In this document: piece by piece, positions 23,086 through 29,604 of the stretch
Layout: each line of letters opens with the position of its first letter
How positions within the stretch are numbered: position 1 is the stretch's first letter
Assembly: GCA_964489425.1 (NCBI GenBank)
Contig: CAZAYP010000069.1
Span: 1-29,604, forward strand
Source of the DNA: CAZAYP01 sp964489425 [NCBI: uncultured Verrucomicrobiota bacterium]
GTDB taxonomy: Bacteria; Verrucomicrobiota; Kiritimatiellia; RZYC01
DNA length: 29,604 nucleotides
Reading direction: 5' to 3'
The notes under the pieces: model-generated
The model's input: the letters and a program-made list of their open reading frames with translations, nothing else
Database searches by the model: none
What the model was told of the DNA's origin: nothing
Program-made: the position numbers and the translations under genes

Positions 23086-23117
23086 GGGAATGATTTTTGG
23101 AAATAGTGCACAATCAT

Positions 23118-23585
23118 ATGCAAAGCTACACAATACAAGGCGTAAATAAACACTCTTCTGCTGATGTTGTGTTGATAATAGAAGCCGAGTCGGAAGACAA
23201 TGCAAGAGTAAAGGCAGAGCTTCAGGATATCGTTGTCACCAAGATCACTGAAGGGTCAACCATTTTAGATAAACCGAATGTCAAGGATGATGCTAAATAT
23301 ATATTTTACGCATTTATATTATGCGGCATGATAGCAATCGTTTGCATCTATTTTTCTGGATGGAGATTTCACGGGGCAAACGATCAAATGCCATGGAAGT
23401 ATAATAGATCTGGCGGGAGTGTTATTAATAGTAAATATATTGTATTTCGCTTTAATAGCGATTATTACGGTGTTTATATTACTGATAGATATTTCGATTC
23501 ACCAACATTGTCTTGGATTCTTTTGGGTGTTGGCGTTGGAGCTTTTGTGGGTTCAATTCAGCACTTATTCAAAATTATGAGGTAG
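23118..23585 (+). CDS. Two-segment membrane protein, unknown
   Basis: This protein is 155 residues from ATG 23118. A TTG at 23097 with AAGGGA upstream would add 7. The N-terminal 45 residues (SYTIQGVNKHSSADVVLIIE, AESEDNARVKAELQDIVVTK) form a compact alpha/beta pattern like the short 'y.v.G.d..tg.....ieA.s...A...a...gi.v..i' domains seen in planctomycete and verrucomicrobial membrane proteins. Two hydrophobic segments follow (YIFYAFILCGMIAIVCIYF and LSWILLGVGVGAFVGSI), with a short extracytoplasmic part between. Composition is clearly AT-rich compared with comM. The function is not recognised. Confidence 0.6.
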   Translation: MQSYTIQGVNKHSSADVVLIIEAESEDNARVKAELQDIVVTKITEGSTILDKPNVKDDAKYIFYAFILCGMIAIVCIYFSGWRFHGANDQMPWKYNRSGGSVINSKYIVFRFNSDYYGVYITDRYFDSPTLSWILLGVGVGAFVGSIQHLFKIMR

Positions 23586-23732
23586 GGCATGGAAAATCAA
23601 GTGAAAAATGGATGGTTGAGGGTTGAAAATGGTTGAGTTGTGATGTGTGTGTTTGGGGTGTGTGTGTTTGGGGTGGGGCGGTGTGAGAGTTATGAAAACA
23701 AATGAAGTTTCCGTATAAAAAAGGAGGATACG
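23586..23732 (+). other. G/T-rich spacer with a 15-nt tandem duplication
   Basis: GTGTGTGTTTGGGG occurs at 23645-23658 and again at 23660-23673, followed by TGGGG, giving several G-runs on the plus strand. AAGGAGG at 23720-23727 is the strong ribosome site of the following gene. No gene is seen. Confidence 0.6.
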
Positions 23733-24473
23733 ATGACTGAATCAGCAGAAGTGAAATGGTACTATGCAGACGGCGGAAATCGCAAGGGGCCAATATCGCG
23801 TGAAGATGTGCAGCGGCTAATCCAGAATGGTAAAATCACGGGAGCAACTTCGATGTGGTCCGGTGATGGTGATTGGATGCCAGCTAAGGATACTGAATTT
23901 TCCTCTCTTTTTGTAGCCTTACCAGGAGTTCCACCCCCGCTACCTGGGAAAGATGTTGACAACAAATATATATGGGCAGTTGTTGCGGTCCCCATTGTCG
24001 GGGTAATCGTTGAGTTTTTTGTAGGAACAGAGCTGGTCTGGCTTTACCTTACGTTAAACATTGTGTGTTGTATTTTGGATGGAAGGAAACTCAAGGCATC
24101 AGGGCATAAAGCTCCAGAAGCCGGATGGGCCTTCTTGATACCAGTATACCTTTGGAAGCGGGCTACTTTGCTGCACCATAATAAGAGAATATATTTTTGG
24201 GGATGGATTGCGGCCTTTGTTCTATCTATTCTAATTGGAATGAAAGGACATGAGGCTATGCTGGAAGAATCTTCGATCCCGCTTGTTAGCCAAATCCTAA
24301 AAGATAATTTTGGTTCAAGTGCAGCTGAATGTAAGGCGGTAGATATTAAAAAAGAAGTCTCAGATGGTTTTTATAAAGCTACTGCAACGCTCGACAATGG
24401 GAAAGAACTCGAAATTACAATTGAGGAGAAAGAAGGTAATAAAATCTACGTGCAAGTACCTTTTGATCAATAA
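23733..24473 (+). CDS. GYF_2-domain membrane protein
   Basis: This is a 246-residue protein with a strong ribosome site (AAGGAGG). Residues about 8-60 (KWYYADGGNRKGPISREDVQ, IQNGKITGATSMWSGDGDWM) are a GYF_2 (DUF4339) domain, a protein-protein interaction module found at the N-terminus of many bacterial membrane proteins. After a PPPLPG linker come hydrophobic segments (YIWAVVAVPIVGVIVEFFVG, LVWLYLTLNIVCCIL, AGWAFLIPVYLW, IYFWGWIAAFVLSILIGM). A C-terminal soluble part (VDIKKEVSDGFYKATATLDN, ELEITIEEKEGNKIYVQV) resembles a small beta-sheet domain. AT-rich; no partner is identified. Confidence 0.75.
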   Translation: MTESAEVKWYYADGGNRKGPISREDVQRLIQNGKITGATSMWSGDGDWMPAKDTEFSSLFVALPGVPPPLPGKDVDNKYIWAVVAVPIVGVIVEFFVGTELVWLYLTLNIVCCILDGRKLKASGHKAPEAGWAFLIPVYLWKRATLLHHNKRIYFWGWIAAFVLSILIGMKGHEAMLEESSIPLVSQILKDNFGSSAAECKAVDIKKEVSDGFYKATATLDNGKELEITIEEKEGNKIYVQVPFDQ

Positions 24474-24778
24474 TCGCATTTTATGTATATGTCAATTTAT
24501 AATGTTACCCGGCCTGCATGCAAATGTTAGCTGGGCATCTATAATAACGCAAGTAATCCCAAGCCTTTTATAATTTCTTCCATCGATCTGGTGTCGCGTT
24601 TTTAAGAAAGTACAATAAGTTTACTAAAAAGCAGTAAAAGAATAAAAACGCATGTGACTTGCATCAAATGCATGGAGGTGACAATGGTTCAACCATAAAC
24701 ACAAGTAGCAAATTGATGTAAAATACTATTTAGCAAATAATCAATTCCCAGCAATTAATCAAAAAGGAATGCCATAGA
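24474..24778 (+). other. AT-rich spacer without a recognised gene
   Basis: About 300 nt of AT-rich sequence. A tiny frame with GGAGG before it (24674-24696) encodes four residues only. AAAAAGGAA near 24762 is the ribosome site of the next gene. I see no tRNA, no terminator with a T-run and no repeat shared with the other spacers. Confidence 0.5.
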
Positions 24779-25738
24779 ATGAATAATAAAAGAAAATCGT
24801 TTTCTAAATCGTTTGTATCTATTTGGCCATCAATCATCGCGCTTCTAATTGCGTGTAATATAGTACATGCTTATCAATATAACAATAATTGCACAAATAT
24901 ATTGTCTGGCGATGGGGCCATTAACGCACTAAGTCAATTAAGATCGAATGAGGCTGCTTTGGAGCCTTTCCCGCTATTTAGTTCAATATTGGGCTTTCAA
25001 CTTGGCGATACTGAACACTCGATATTCAATAAAATGTATAACGAGCACAAGACAATTAGCTGGAATGTTAAGGCGCAAGCTGAAGTAGTCAATTCCGACG
25101 GTTCTTCGTGCGATGATATGGGAGATGACTTGTCAATATATGCAATGTGCTTTAAAAATGGCGCTTATGACAAACAAAAAGGAGATCGGTTCAACGATAT
25201 GATGTATGATGAATTTGGTCAAGGTGGTCCAAGATGTAGTAGAATATATAGAATGCCAAATAGCAATAAAATAGCTTTGAAGTCATATGTAATTACAACC
25301 ACTTTTCTTGTTAGCAAATTACTGTATGAGGCTAAAATTGTATTTTATAACGGCAGGTTATGCTATATGTGCTTCAATACAGATAATATGGAAGTAGCGC
25401 AAAAAATATTAACAGGCTTAATTAGCAAATATGACGCAAAACATATATATGAAGAGAGTGAAATATATTTGCTAGATGATGGAGCAAGAAAAGCATTGCT
25501 TAGCAGTTCGGACGGATTAATTAAAATAAGCTATCTTGATTATGCGGAAGTAATTATGCAGATCATTTCAAGCGCTCAATCTGAATCAAAAATCAGAAAA
25601 GAAGAAGCGGCCAACAAATTAGATTCAGAAATTGAATCACTGACTGGCGGTTCTGTGCAAGTTAAGAAAGATTCAAAAACAGTAGAAGAGGAAGTGCCAG
25701 TAGTAGATGAGGAAGAGATAGTAGTAGAAGAGGAATAA
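24779..25738 (+). CDS. Exported protein with acidic tail, unknown
   Basis: This is a 319-residue protein. The N-terminus is basic, then hydrophobic (FVSIWPSIIALLIACNIVHA), giving either a signal peptide cut after VHA or a lipoprotein signal with LIAC. The mature part has several Cys, short repeats of DDMGDDLSIY type, and a region (VSKLLYEAKIVFYNGRLCYM, CFNTDNMEVAQKILTGLISK) typical of small alpha/beta sensor-like domains. The last 20 residues are almost all Glu/Val/Asp (VEEEVPVVDEEEIVVEEE). The codon bias is strongly AT-rich. I recognise no family. Confidence 0.62.
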   Translation: MNNKRKSFSKSFVSIWPSIIALLIACNIVHAYQYNNNCTNILSGDGAINALSQLRSNEAALEPFPLFSSILGFQLGDTEHSIFNKMYNEHKTISWNVKAQAEVVNSDGSSCDDMGDDLSIYAMCFKNGAYDKQKGDRFNDMMYDEFGQGGPRCSRIYRMPNSNKIALKSYVITTTFLVSKLLYEAKIVFYNGRLCYMCFNTDNMEVAQKILTGLISKYDAKHIYEESEIYLLDDGARKALLSSSDGLIKISYLDYAEVIMQIISSAQSESKIRKEEAANKLDSEIESLTGGSVQVKKDSKTVEEEVPVVDEEEIVVEEE

Positions 25739-26093
25739 TTACAAGCAGATGAGTAGTCTGCAGCGTAATATCTTCTATATTAGTCGCAGATTATAAATTG
25801 GAAGACCAAAATGTAAATAGTGGCGGGGGTTTCGCTTTCTATTATCCTCGCCATTATTCATCACATATACTATTATGCACCAAATGCATCAAGATTTGGT
25901 TGCCGAAATGACGACTAAATTAATGATATTACTTGGCTAAGCAGTTGCCTCAAGTACATACCGTATGCGGTGTTATTTCAACGTGTTGCGCTGTCTCGTA
26001 AGGACCACAGAAGAGAAAAGCGCATGGAATCTATGCATAACAACGTCGTCCTAGCAATCACTGGAGTAAACTGCATAGCCGAGTGATATTATA
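25739..26093 (+). other. Spacer with a weak terminator-like hairpin
   Basis: A small hairpin (GCAGA 25745-25749 / TCTGC 25757-25761) follows the stop codon. A 12-bp stem with two G-U pairs lies at 25817-25828/25846-25857 (17-nt loop). No T-run follows, so termination is uncertain. CTATGCA (26031-26037) and TGCATAG (26072-26078) form another inverted pair. No gene is seen. Confidence 0.45.
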
Positions 26094-26516
26094 ATGAACA
26101 AATCTATTACTTATATTGTACTATTGTTTCTCTTTCCGTCATTATCTGTTTGCTTTTCTCAAAGCTACATCATATCATACAGAACGGGACAAAAATTGTA
26201 TGAATACGATGGTCAATATGTAAAAGGTTATAAAACCGGCGAAAAACTATATGAGATTGATGGTGAGTTTATCAAGGATTATAGAAGTGGTCAAAAACTT
26301 TATGAATATAATGGACAATACATAATTGAATATCGATCTGGTAAAAAAGTGCTTGAGTTTTCTGGTGGCTTTGTAATTGATTACAATTCCGGCAAGAAGT
26401 TGCTTGAATTTGATGGAAACATAGTGAAGAATTATAGCACTGGCGCAAAACTTATGGAGACGAGCGGAATATTGCCGAGAGTAATTGTTGCGCTAATAGT
26501 TCTTGGCGCAATCTAG
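26094..26516 (+). CDS. Exported protein made of 17-residue repeats
   Basis: This is a 140-residue protein. A signal peptide (SITYIVLLFLFPSLSVCFS) is followed by five full 17-residue repeats from residue 32 to 116 plus a partial sixth. Each has the form G-x-K-(L/V)-(Y/L)-E-(Y/F/I)-x-G-x-(Y/F/I)-(V/I)-x-x-Y-x-(S/T), for example GQKLYEYDGQYVKGYKT and GKKLLEFDGNIVKNYST. The last 14 residues (LPRVIVALIVLGAI) are hydrophobic. Regular Gly and aromatic spacing suggests a small beta-solenoid or beta-hairpin array related in style to MORN_2 repeats. The repeats start at 26187. The role is unknown; binding at the cell surface is a guess. Confidence 0.68.
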   Translation: MNKSITYIVLLFLFPSLSVCFSQSYIISYRTGQKLYEYDGQYVKGYKTGEKLYEIDGEFIKDYRSGQKLYEYNGQYIIEYRSGKKVLEFSGGFVIDYNSGKKLLEFDGNIVKNYSTGAKLMETSGILPRVIVALIVLGAI

Positions 26517-26599
26517 CAACTATCAACAGCATATTTGCAATGATTATTTTTGACGCAGTTCTAAAATATAGAAAAATATAGACCAGCCGTAAATTATTA

Positions 26600-26854
26600 T
26601 CAGTAATCAACCTCGCTGATTTCTATTATTCGATTGCATATAATTGACAAACTATATTTCCCTTTTTTCATTGGTTGGAAATATATGCATTCACCGTGAT
26701 GTTTGATTGGATATTCCATTGGTCCAAGAATTTGATTTGCCATGGCGTTACATAGATAGAATGATTCTATTAGGGAATAGGAAGCCCCGCGAATATATGG
26801 GAGCATCACTTTTTCGTGGCCCAAAAGATAAAGAGTGAATTCAGTTTTGGTCAT
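26600..26854 (-). CDS. Small protein, unknown
   Basis: This is an 84-residue protein with AAAGGA 7 nt before the ATG. It has no signal or membrane segment. The sequence (MTKTEFTLYLLGHEKVMLPY, IRGASYSLIESFYLCNAMAN, HHGECIYFQPMKKGKYSLSI) looks like a compact alpha/beta protein. It is the only plus-block neighbour on the opposite strand. Its AT-rich composition matches that block. I do not recognise a family. Confidence 0.55.
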   Translation of the reverse strand: MTKTEFTLYLLGHEKVMLPYIRGASYSLIESFYLCNAMANQILGPMEYPIKHHGECIYFQPMKKGKYSLSIICNRIIEISEVDY

Positions 26855-27098
26855 ATTTTAATCCTTTTATAATTATTTATCAAAACCGAACTCTTTTTTT
26901 AAAAATCTATGAACGCCTGATCCCGCCTCTACCCCAGAGGCACCCCCCAGCCTCCCACTTTTCCACCGCCATCTTCCCGCCAACATTGATTTCCTTGCCT
27001 TACGTAGCCATTTTCAACAACTTTTCGGCAAAACACTGCTTTTCTAATATATTCTGGATCAATCGGTTCCACGGAACATAATATATGTATATGGTTCC
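26855..27098. other. Spacer up to the second comM copy
   Basis: AT-rich sequence with a perfect 6-bp hairpin (26925-26930/26936-26941, 5-nt loop). GGTTCC occurs at 27065-27070 and again at 27093-27098, the second one touching the comM junction at 27099. The composition switches from AT-rich to GC-rich exactly at that point. No gene is seen. Confidence 0.5.
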
Positions 27099-27966
27099 TC
27101 CTGGCACGGGTAAAAGCATGCTCGCCAAGCGCGTGCCGTCCATCCTGCCGCCCATGAGCATGGACGAAGCCTTGGAAACCACCAAGATCCACAGCATTGC
27201 CGGCAAGCTGCCCCCACACAAGGCCCTGATCGCCGCCCGGCCGTTCCGCGCGCCACACCACACCATCTCCGATGCCGGCCTGCTCGGCGGCGGGTCACAG
27301 CCGCAGCCCGGCGAGGTCAGCCTGTCGCACCATGGGGTGTTGTTTTTGGACGAACTGCCGGAGTTCCAGCGCAACGTGCTGGAAGTCATGCGCCAGCCGC
27401 TGGAAGACGGCGAGGTGACCATTGCCCGCGCCGCGGCCAGCCTGACGTTTCCCTGCCGGTTCATGCTGGTGGCCGCCATGAACCCGTGCCCCTGCGGGTA
27501 TTTCGGCGACCGGCGGCGCGAGTGCCGCTGCACGCCCGTGCAGATCCAGCGGTACCGTGGCCGCATCTCCGGCCCGCTACTGGACCGGATCGACATCCAT
27601 GTCGAGGTGCCAGCCGTGGCCTACCAGGACCTGACCTCCACGCAGCCGGGCGAGGCCTCCACCGTGGTGCGGGAACGGATCCTCGCCGCGCGCCGCATCC
27701 AGCAGGACCGGTTCAAGAAGTCCCGCAACGTACACTACAACGCGGCCATGGGCGCCAAAGACCTCGACAAGCATTGCCGGCTGGGCGAGACCGCCCGGGA
27801 ACAGTTGAAGCATGCGATCGCTGAACTGAACTTCAGCGCCCGCGCTTACAACCGGATCCTCAAGGTCGCCCGCACCATTGCCGACCTGGCCGGTGTCGAG
27901 GAAATGGGCGAACTGCACATCAACGAGGCCATCCAGTACCGGACGCTCGACCGGCAGTTGTGGTAG
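27099..27966 (+). pseudogene. comM: Partial second comM copy (AAA+ C-terminal part)
   Basis: From 27099 to 27947 the sequence shows no difference by eye from 20713-21561 (849 bp). It begins inside Walker A, so the reading frame becomes [16 protein letters not shown] from an ATG at 27085 supplied by the AT-rich flank; the full gene has GSPGTGKS. The N-terminal Lon-like domain and about 220 residues are missing. After 27947 the codons differ (CTCGACCGGCAGTTGTGGTAG) but still spell LDRQLW and a stop. This is a fragment kept in frame at both ends. Whether the 293-residue frame is expressed is unknown; it would lack part of the nucleotide loop context and the N-terminal domain. Confidence 0.9.
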
Positions 27967-27981
27967 TGGTGGGATGCCCGT

Positions 27982-28010
27982 TTGACGCACTCTCAGTATG
28001 GCGGTATATT
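27982..28010 (+). promoter_or_regulatory. Strong sigma70 promoter of the ParE-type pair
   Basis: TTGACG (27982-27987) and TATATT (28005-28010), separated by 17 nt. The transcript would start near 28017, about 33 nt before the antitoxin ATG; AAGGAG (28036-28041) is 8 nt before that ATG. Confidence 0.7.
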
Positions 28011-28049
28011 CTCTATATATAAAAAAGTCTGACCGAAGGAGCTGTATAT

Positions 28050-28238
28050 ATGAGCCCGGTTAAACAGCAAATTGTAGACATGGTGCAGGCGTTGCCGGAA
28101 GACGTTACCGTGGATGATATCCTGGCTGAAATATATTTCAAAGCGCAAGTGGATGCCGGATTGAAGGAGTTGGACAATGGCCATGGCATACCGCATGAGG
28201 CAGTTGAAAAGCGGATGGCAAAATGGCTTGCCGTATAA
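28050..28238 (+). CDS. Antitoxin of a ParE/RelE-type pair
   Basis: This 62-residue protein contains QIVDMVQALPEDVTVDDILA, EIYFKAQVDAGLKELDNGHG and IPHEAVEKRMAKWLAV. The pattern 'alP.d.t.ddi...iy....v..Gl.el..G..i.heev...m..w' is typical of the short antitoxins encoded before ParE/RelE toxins. It overlaps the toxin gene by 16 nt and has its own promoter and ribosome site. Confidence 0.8.
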   Translation: MSPVKQQIVDMVQALPEDVTVDDILAEIYFKAQVDAGLKELDNGHGIPHEAVEKRMAKWLAV

Positions 28239-28537
28239 TCTGGTCGCCAAAGGCGGCAAACCAACTGGCAGATATCTGTGAGAATATTGCCTTGGATTCG
28301 CAGCAGTATGCGAAAATATTTGCCCAGAAACTCCTGCGTCTGGTTCGGCTTCTAGCGGATTTTCCTCAATCCGGCAGAATCGTTCCGGAATTTGATGACC
28401 CCTGCTTGCGCGAAATAATATACGGTAATTACCGCGTGGTGTATCGCCTTCCAGCAGAACCGCCTCAGGTAGAGATAGTTGCTATTTGCCATGGATCTCG
28501 CTTGATTCGTAACGTGTTGCCTGAAAGCGTCAAATGA
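28223..28537 (+). CDS. ParE/RelE-superfamily toxin
   Basis: This is a 104-residue protein: IIWSPKAANQLADICENIAL at the start, KLLRLVRLLADFPQSGRIVP in the centre, then LREIIYGNYRVVYRLPAEPP and VEIVAICHGSRLI at the end. This is a complete ParE/RelE fold, with the conserved 'L..fP..GR.vPE......RE.....YRi.Y' core and terminal His-Gly-x-Arg. The start lies inside the antitoxin gene (16-nt overlap). It is 15 nt from the third comM tail. Confidence 0.87.
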   Translation: MACRIIWSPKAANQLADICENIALDSQQYAKIFAQKLLRLVRLLADFPQSGRIVPEFDDPCLREIIYGNYRVVYRLPAEPPQVEIVAICHGSRLIRNVLPESVK

Positions 28538-28551
28538 AAGGCCGTGCTCAG

Positions 28552-28703
28552 TCAACGAGGCCATCCAGTACCGGACCTTGGATCGGCAGTTGTGGTGATG
28601 GAAGCCGGAACAAGGGATCATCTCACGGAGACACGGCGGACACGGAGAATTTCCGTTGACTGGATCTCCGTGCTCCCCGTGCCTCCGTGAGAGTCATCTG
28701 CAA
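28552..28703 (+). repeat. 152-bp direct repeat, right copy (third comM tail)
   Basis: It begins with the last 25 identical bases of comM before the variable codons (28552-28576), continues with the comM stop region, and then the same CACGGAG-type hairpin as at 21605-21675. It aligns with 21534-21685 over 152 bp without gaps. It closes the accessory block. Confidence 0.8.
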
Positions 28704-28913
28704 AATGATTGTCCGTTATCGGCGCCGACGGAGCGGCGCCTATCATTGGCGCGATCATTATTCTCAGGTGGAGGGCGGCGCTCCGGCGACGCCGTCTGCT
28801 GGCTATTTCGGACATTCATTCTGCAAAACACTATAGCTGCCCCGAGTGGCAGCATGCTCGGAACTGGATATGACCTTGATGACGCGAAAGCCAGCGCCTG
28901 AAACCCAGCCGGC
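28704..28913. repeat. GC-rich imperfect hairpin repeat
   Basis: GCGCCGACGGAGCGGCGCC (28722-28740) and GGCGGCGCTCCGGCGACGC (28774-28792) are near-complementary arms (about 16 of 19). The first arm also has internal GGCGCC ends (28721-28726 and 28735-28740). No gene is seen between the comM tail and the gene that ends at 28914. Confidence 0.5.
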
Positions 28914-29604
28914 CTATCGCGCCTCGATCCGGTAAAAACCACTGGCCGTGGAGGTCTGGTCGGTCCAGGCGTTGACCGGTGGGGTGGCCGGCAAGCCCGT
29001 GGCCGCGGGCAGGTATTCGGCGCGTGGATCGGGTGCCTTCAGCACGTTGTACACTTCCTGTTCCCGGCTCAGCCATTGGATGACCACGCCGGCGGGCATG
29101 ACCTGGAAATTGCTCAGGCGCGGGGTCCAGGCGGAGCGCTCGAACGGGCCGTACTCGTTCATGCCGCCGGAGGTTTCGTATTCCACCAGCTTGTAGCAGT
29201 AGGTGCCGTCGGGCCGCGCGCCGGCGTCGGCCACGCAATACAAAGCGCCGATGCCGCCATTGGGCCAACCCTGGGCCGGGATCAGGGCGGTGGTCACCTT
29301 GACCCACGCCCCGGCCTCCTCGCGGTACACGTCAAAGCCGAGGGTGTTCAGTTCCGACGCGGTCTGCCAGCAAACCCGGACCTGGCCGTTTTCCGCATGG
29401 AGGGAGAAATCAAACAGGACGACCGCCGCCGGCGCTTCATAAATGAAGGCATTGGCCCTGGTCGTTGCGCCAAAGCTGGCCGAGCAAACCCGCACATCGC
29501 CGGTCAGGCTGCCGCCGGCCACGCCGACCGTCACCACGATTTGCGTTGCACCCGCCACGCCGGTGACGGTCGCGGCGACACCGCAGAGGGTCACATTCGT
29601 CACA
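28914..29604 (-). CDS. C-terminal part of a large secreted protein (runs off the window)
   Basis: At least 230 residues are visible and the start is beyond the right edge. The first visible part (VTLCGVAATVTGVAGATQIV, then VCSASFGATTRANAFIYEA) is like an IPT/TIG immunoglobulin module. Next is LHAENGQVRVCWQTASELNT followed by LGFDVYREEAGAWVKV, the common surface-protein module 'v.l.W.TasE..n.GF.vyR'. The end, SGFYRIEAR, is the typical C-terminus of verrucomicrobial and related extracellular proteins that finish in a final beta-strand. It is probably an extracellular or cell-surface protein; its substrate is unknown. Confidence 0.7.
   Translation of the reverse strand, partial: VTNVTLCGVAATVTGVAGATQIVVTVGVAGGSLTGDVRVCSASFGATTRANAFIYEAPAAVVLFDFSLHAENGQVRVCWQTASELNTLGFDVYREEAGAWVKVTTALIPAQGWPNGGIGALYCVADAGARPDGTYCYKLVEYETSGGMNEYGPFERSAWTPRLSNFQVMPAGVVIQWLSREQEVYNVLKAPDPRAEYLPAATGLPATPPVNAWTDQTSTASGFYRIEAR

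Noticed and set aside
23062-23106. AGGAGG followed by an ATG (23074) as the true start of the 155-residue membrane protein.
   Set aside because: That ATG opens a 10-codon frame ending in TAG in a different frame, and the AGGAGG lies inside the spacer of a minus-strand promoter that is repeated elsewhere without it.
23118-26854. An integron gene-cassette array (series of small, AT-rich, mostly same-strand genes near a recombinase).
   Set aside because: The spacers do not share a common sequence, I could not find GTTRRRY/RYYYAAC-type site ends in register, and the recombinase fragment is of the serine type, not a tyrosine integron integrase.

Overview
This window reads like a GC-rich Gram-negative chromosome from the Planctomycetes-Verrucomicrobia-Chlamydiae neighbourhood. 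A Kiritimatiellota- or Lentisphaerota-type anaerobe is my best guess, held with moderate-to-low confidence. The reasons are an Rnf ferredoxin:NAD oxidoreductase module, a eukaryotic-type UDP-glucose pyrophosphorylase, a TPR protein next to ExbB/ExbD/TonB-like genes, a SUMF1-fold lipoprotein or secreted protein, a surface protein ending in a FYRIEA-type C-terminus, many small toxin-antitoxin pairs, and intergenic space full of imperfect hairpin repeats built from CACGAAG, CACGGAG and CACGGAT units.

Layout. 1-857: a RelE/ParE-type toxin-antitoxin pair on the minus strand. 1208-2897: a decaying chemotaxis operon, with cheR interrupted by an in-frame TAA, cheD intact, and cheB reduced by an internal deletion. 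2898-3445: dispersed repeats. 3446-5251: a secreted deaminase-fold protein and a SUMF1-like protein. 5286-5370: three palindromes spaced exactly 31 bp apart, running into the 3' end of hisD. 5337-12871 (minus): a tightly packed unit UGPase - TPR protein - ExbB - ExbD - TonB-like - zinc ribbon - hisD, mostly joined by 4-nt ATGA overlaps. 12973-13650: a beta-phosphoglucomutase-like HAD hydrolase, divergent from UGPase. 13729-14573: a two-gene minus-strand unit with its own promoter and operator-like palindrome. 14592-17050: rnfE-rnfA-rnfB with its own promoter and no rnfC, D or G. 17073-18905 (minus): a small secreted protein, a thioredoxin-fold protein missing the first CxxC cysteine, and a BrnT/BrnA pair whose toxin appears to start at CTG. 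18906-19985: stacked dispersed repeats. 20045-21580: comM/yifB, preceded by a good sigma70 promoter.

The most unusual part is 21534-28703. The end of comM occurs three times. The first is the full gene (20045-21580). The second is an apparently identical 849-bp C-terminal copy (27099-27947) that begins inside the Walker A motif and has a different but synonymous last few codons. The third is a short tail (28552-28703) that carries the same downstream hairpin repeat as the full gene. Between the first and second copies lie a PIN-toxin pair, a truncated serine recombinase with two copies of its promoter/5' end, and a markedly AT-rich block of five unfamiliar genes (two membrane proteins, one with a GYF_2-type domain; two exported proteins, one made of 17-residue repeats; one small cytosolic protein). 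Between the second and third copies is a ParE-type pair with a strong promoter. I read this as an accessory island built by repeated insertion or recombination at the 3' end of comM. An assembly artefact must be excluded.

The right edge holds the C-terminal part of a large secreted protein that runs off the window.
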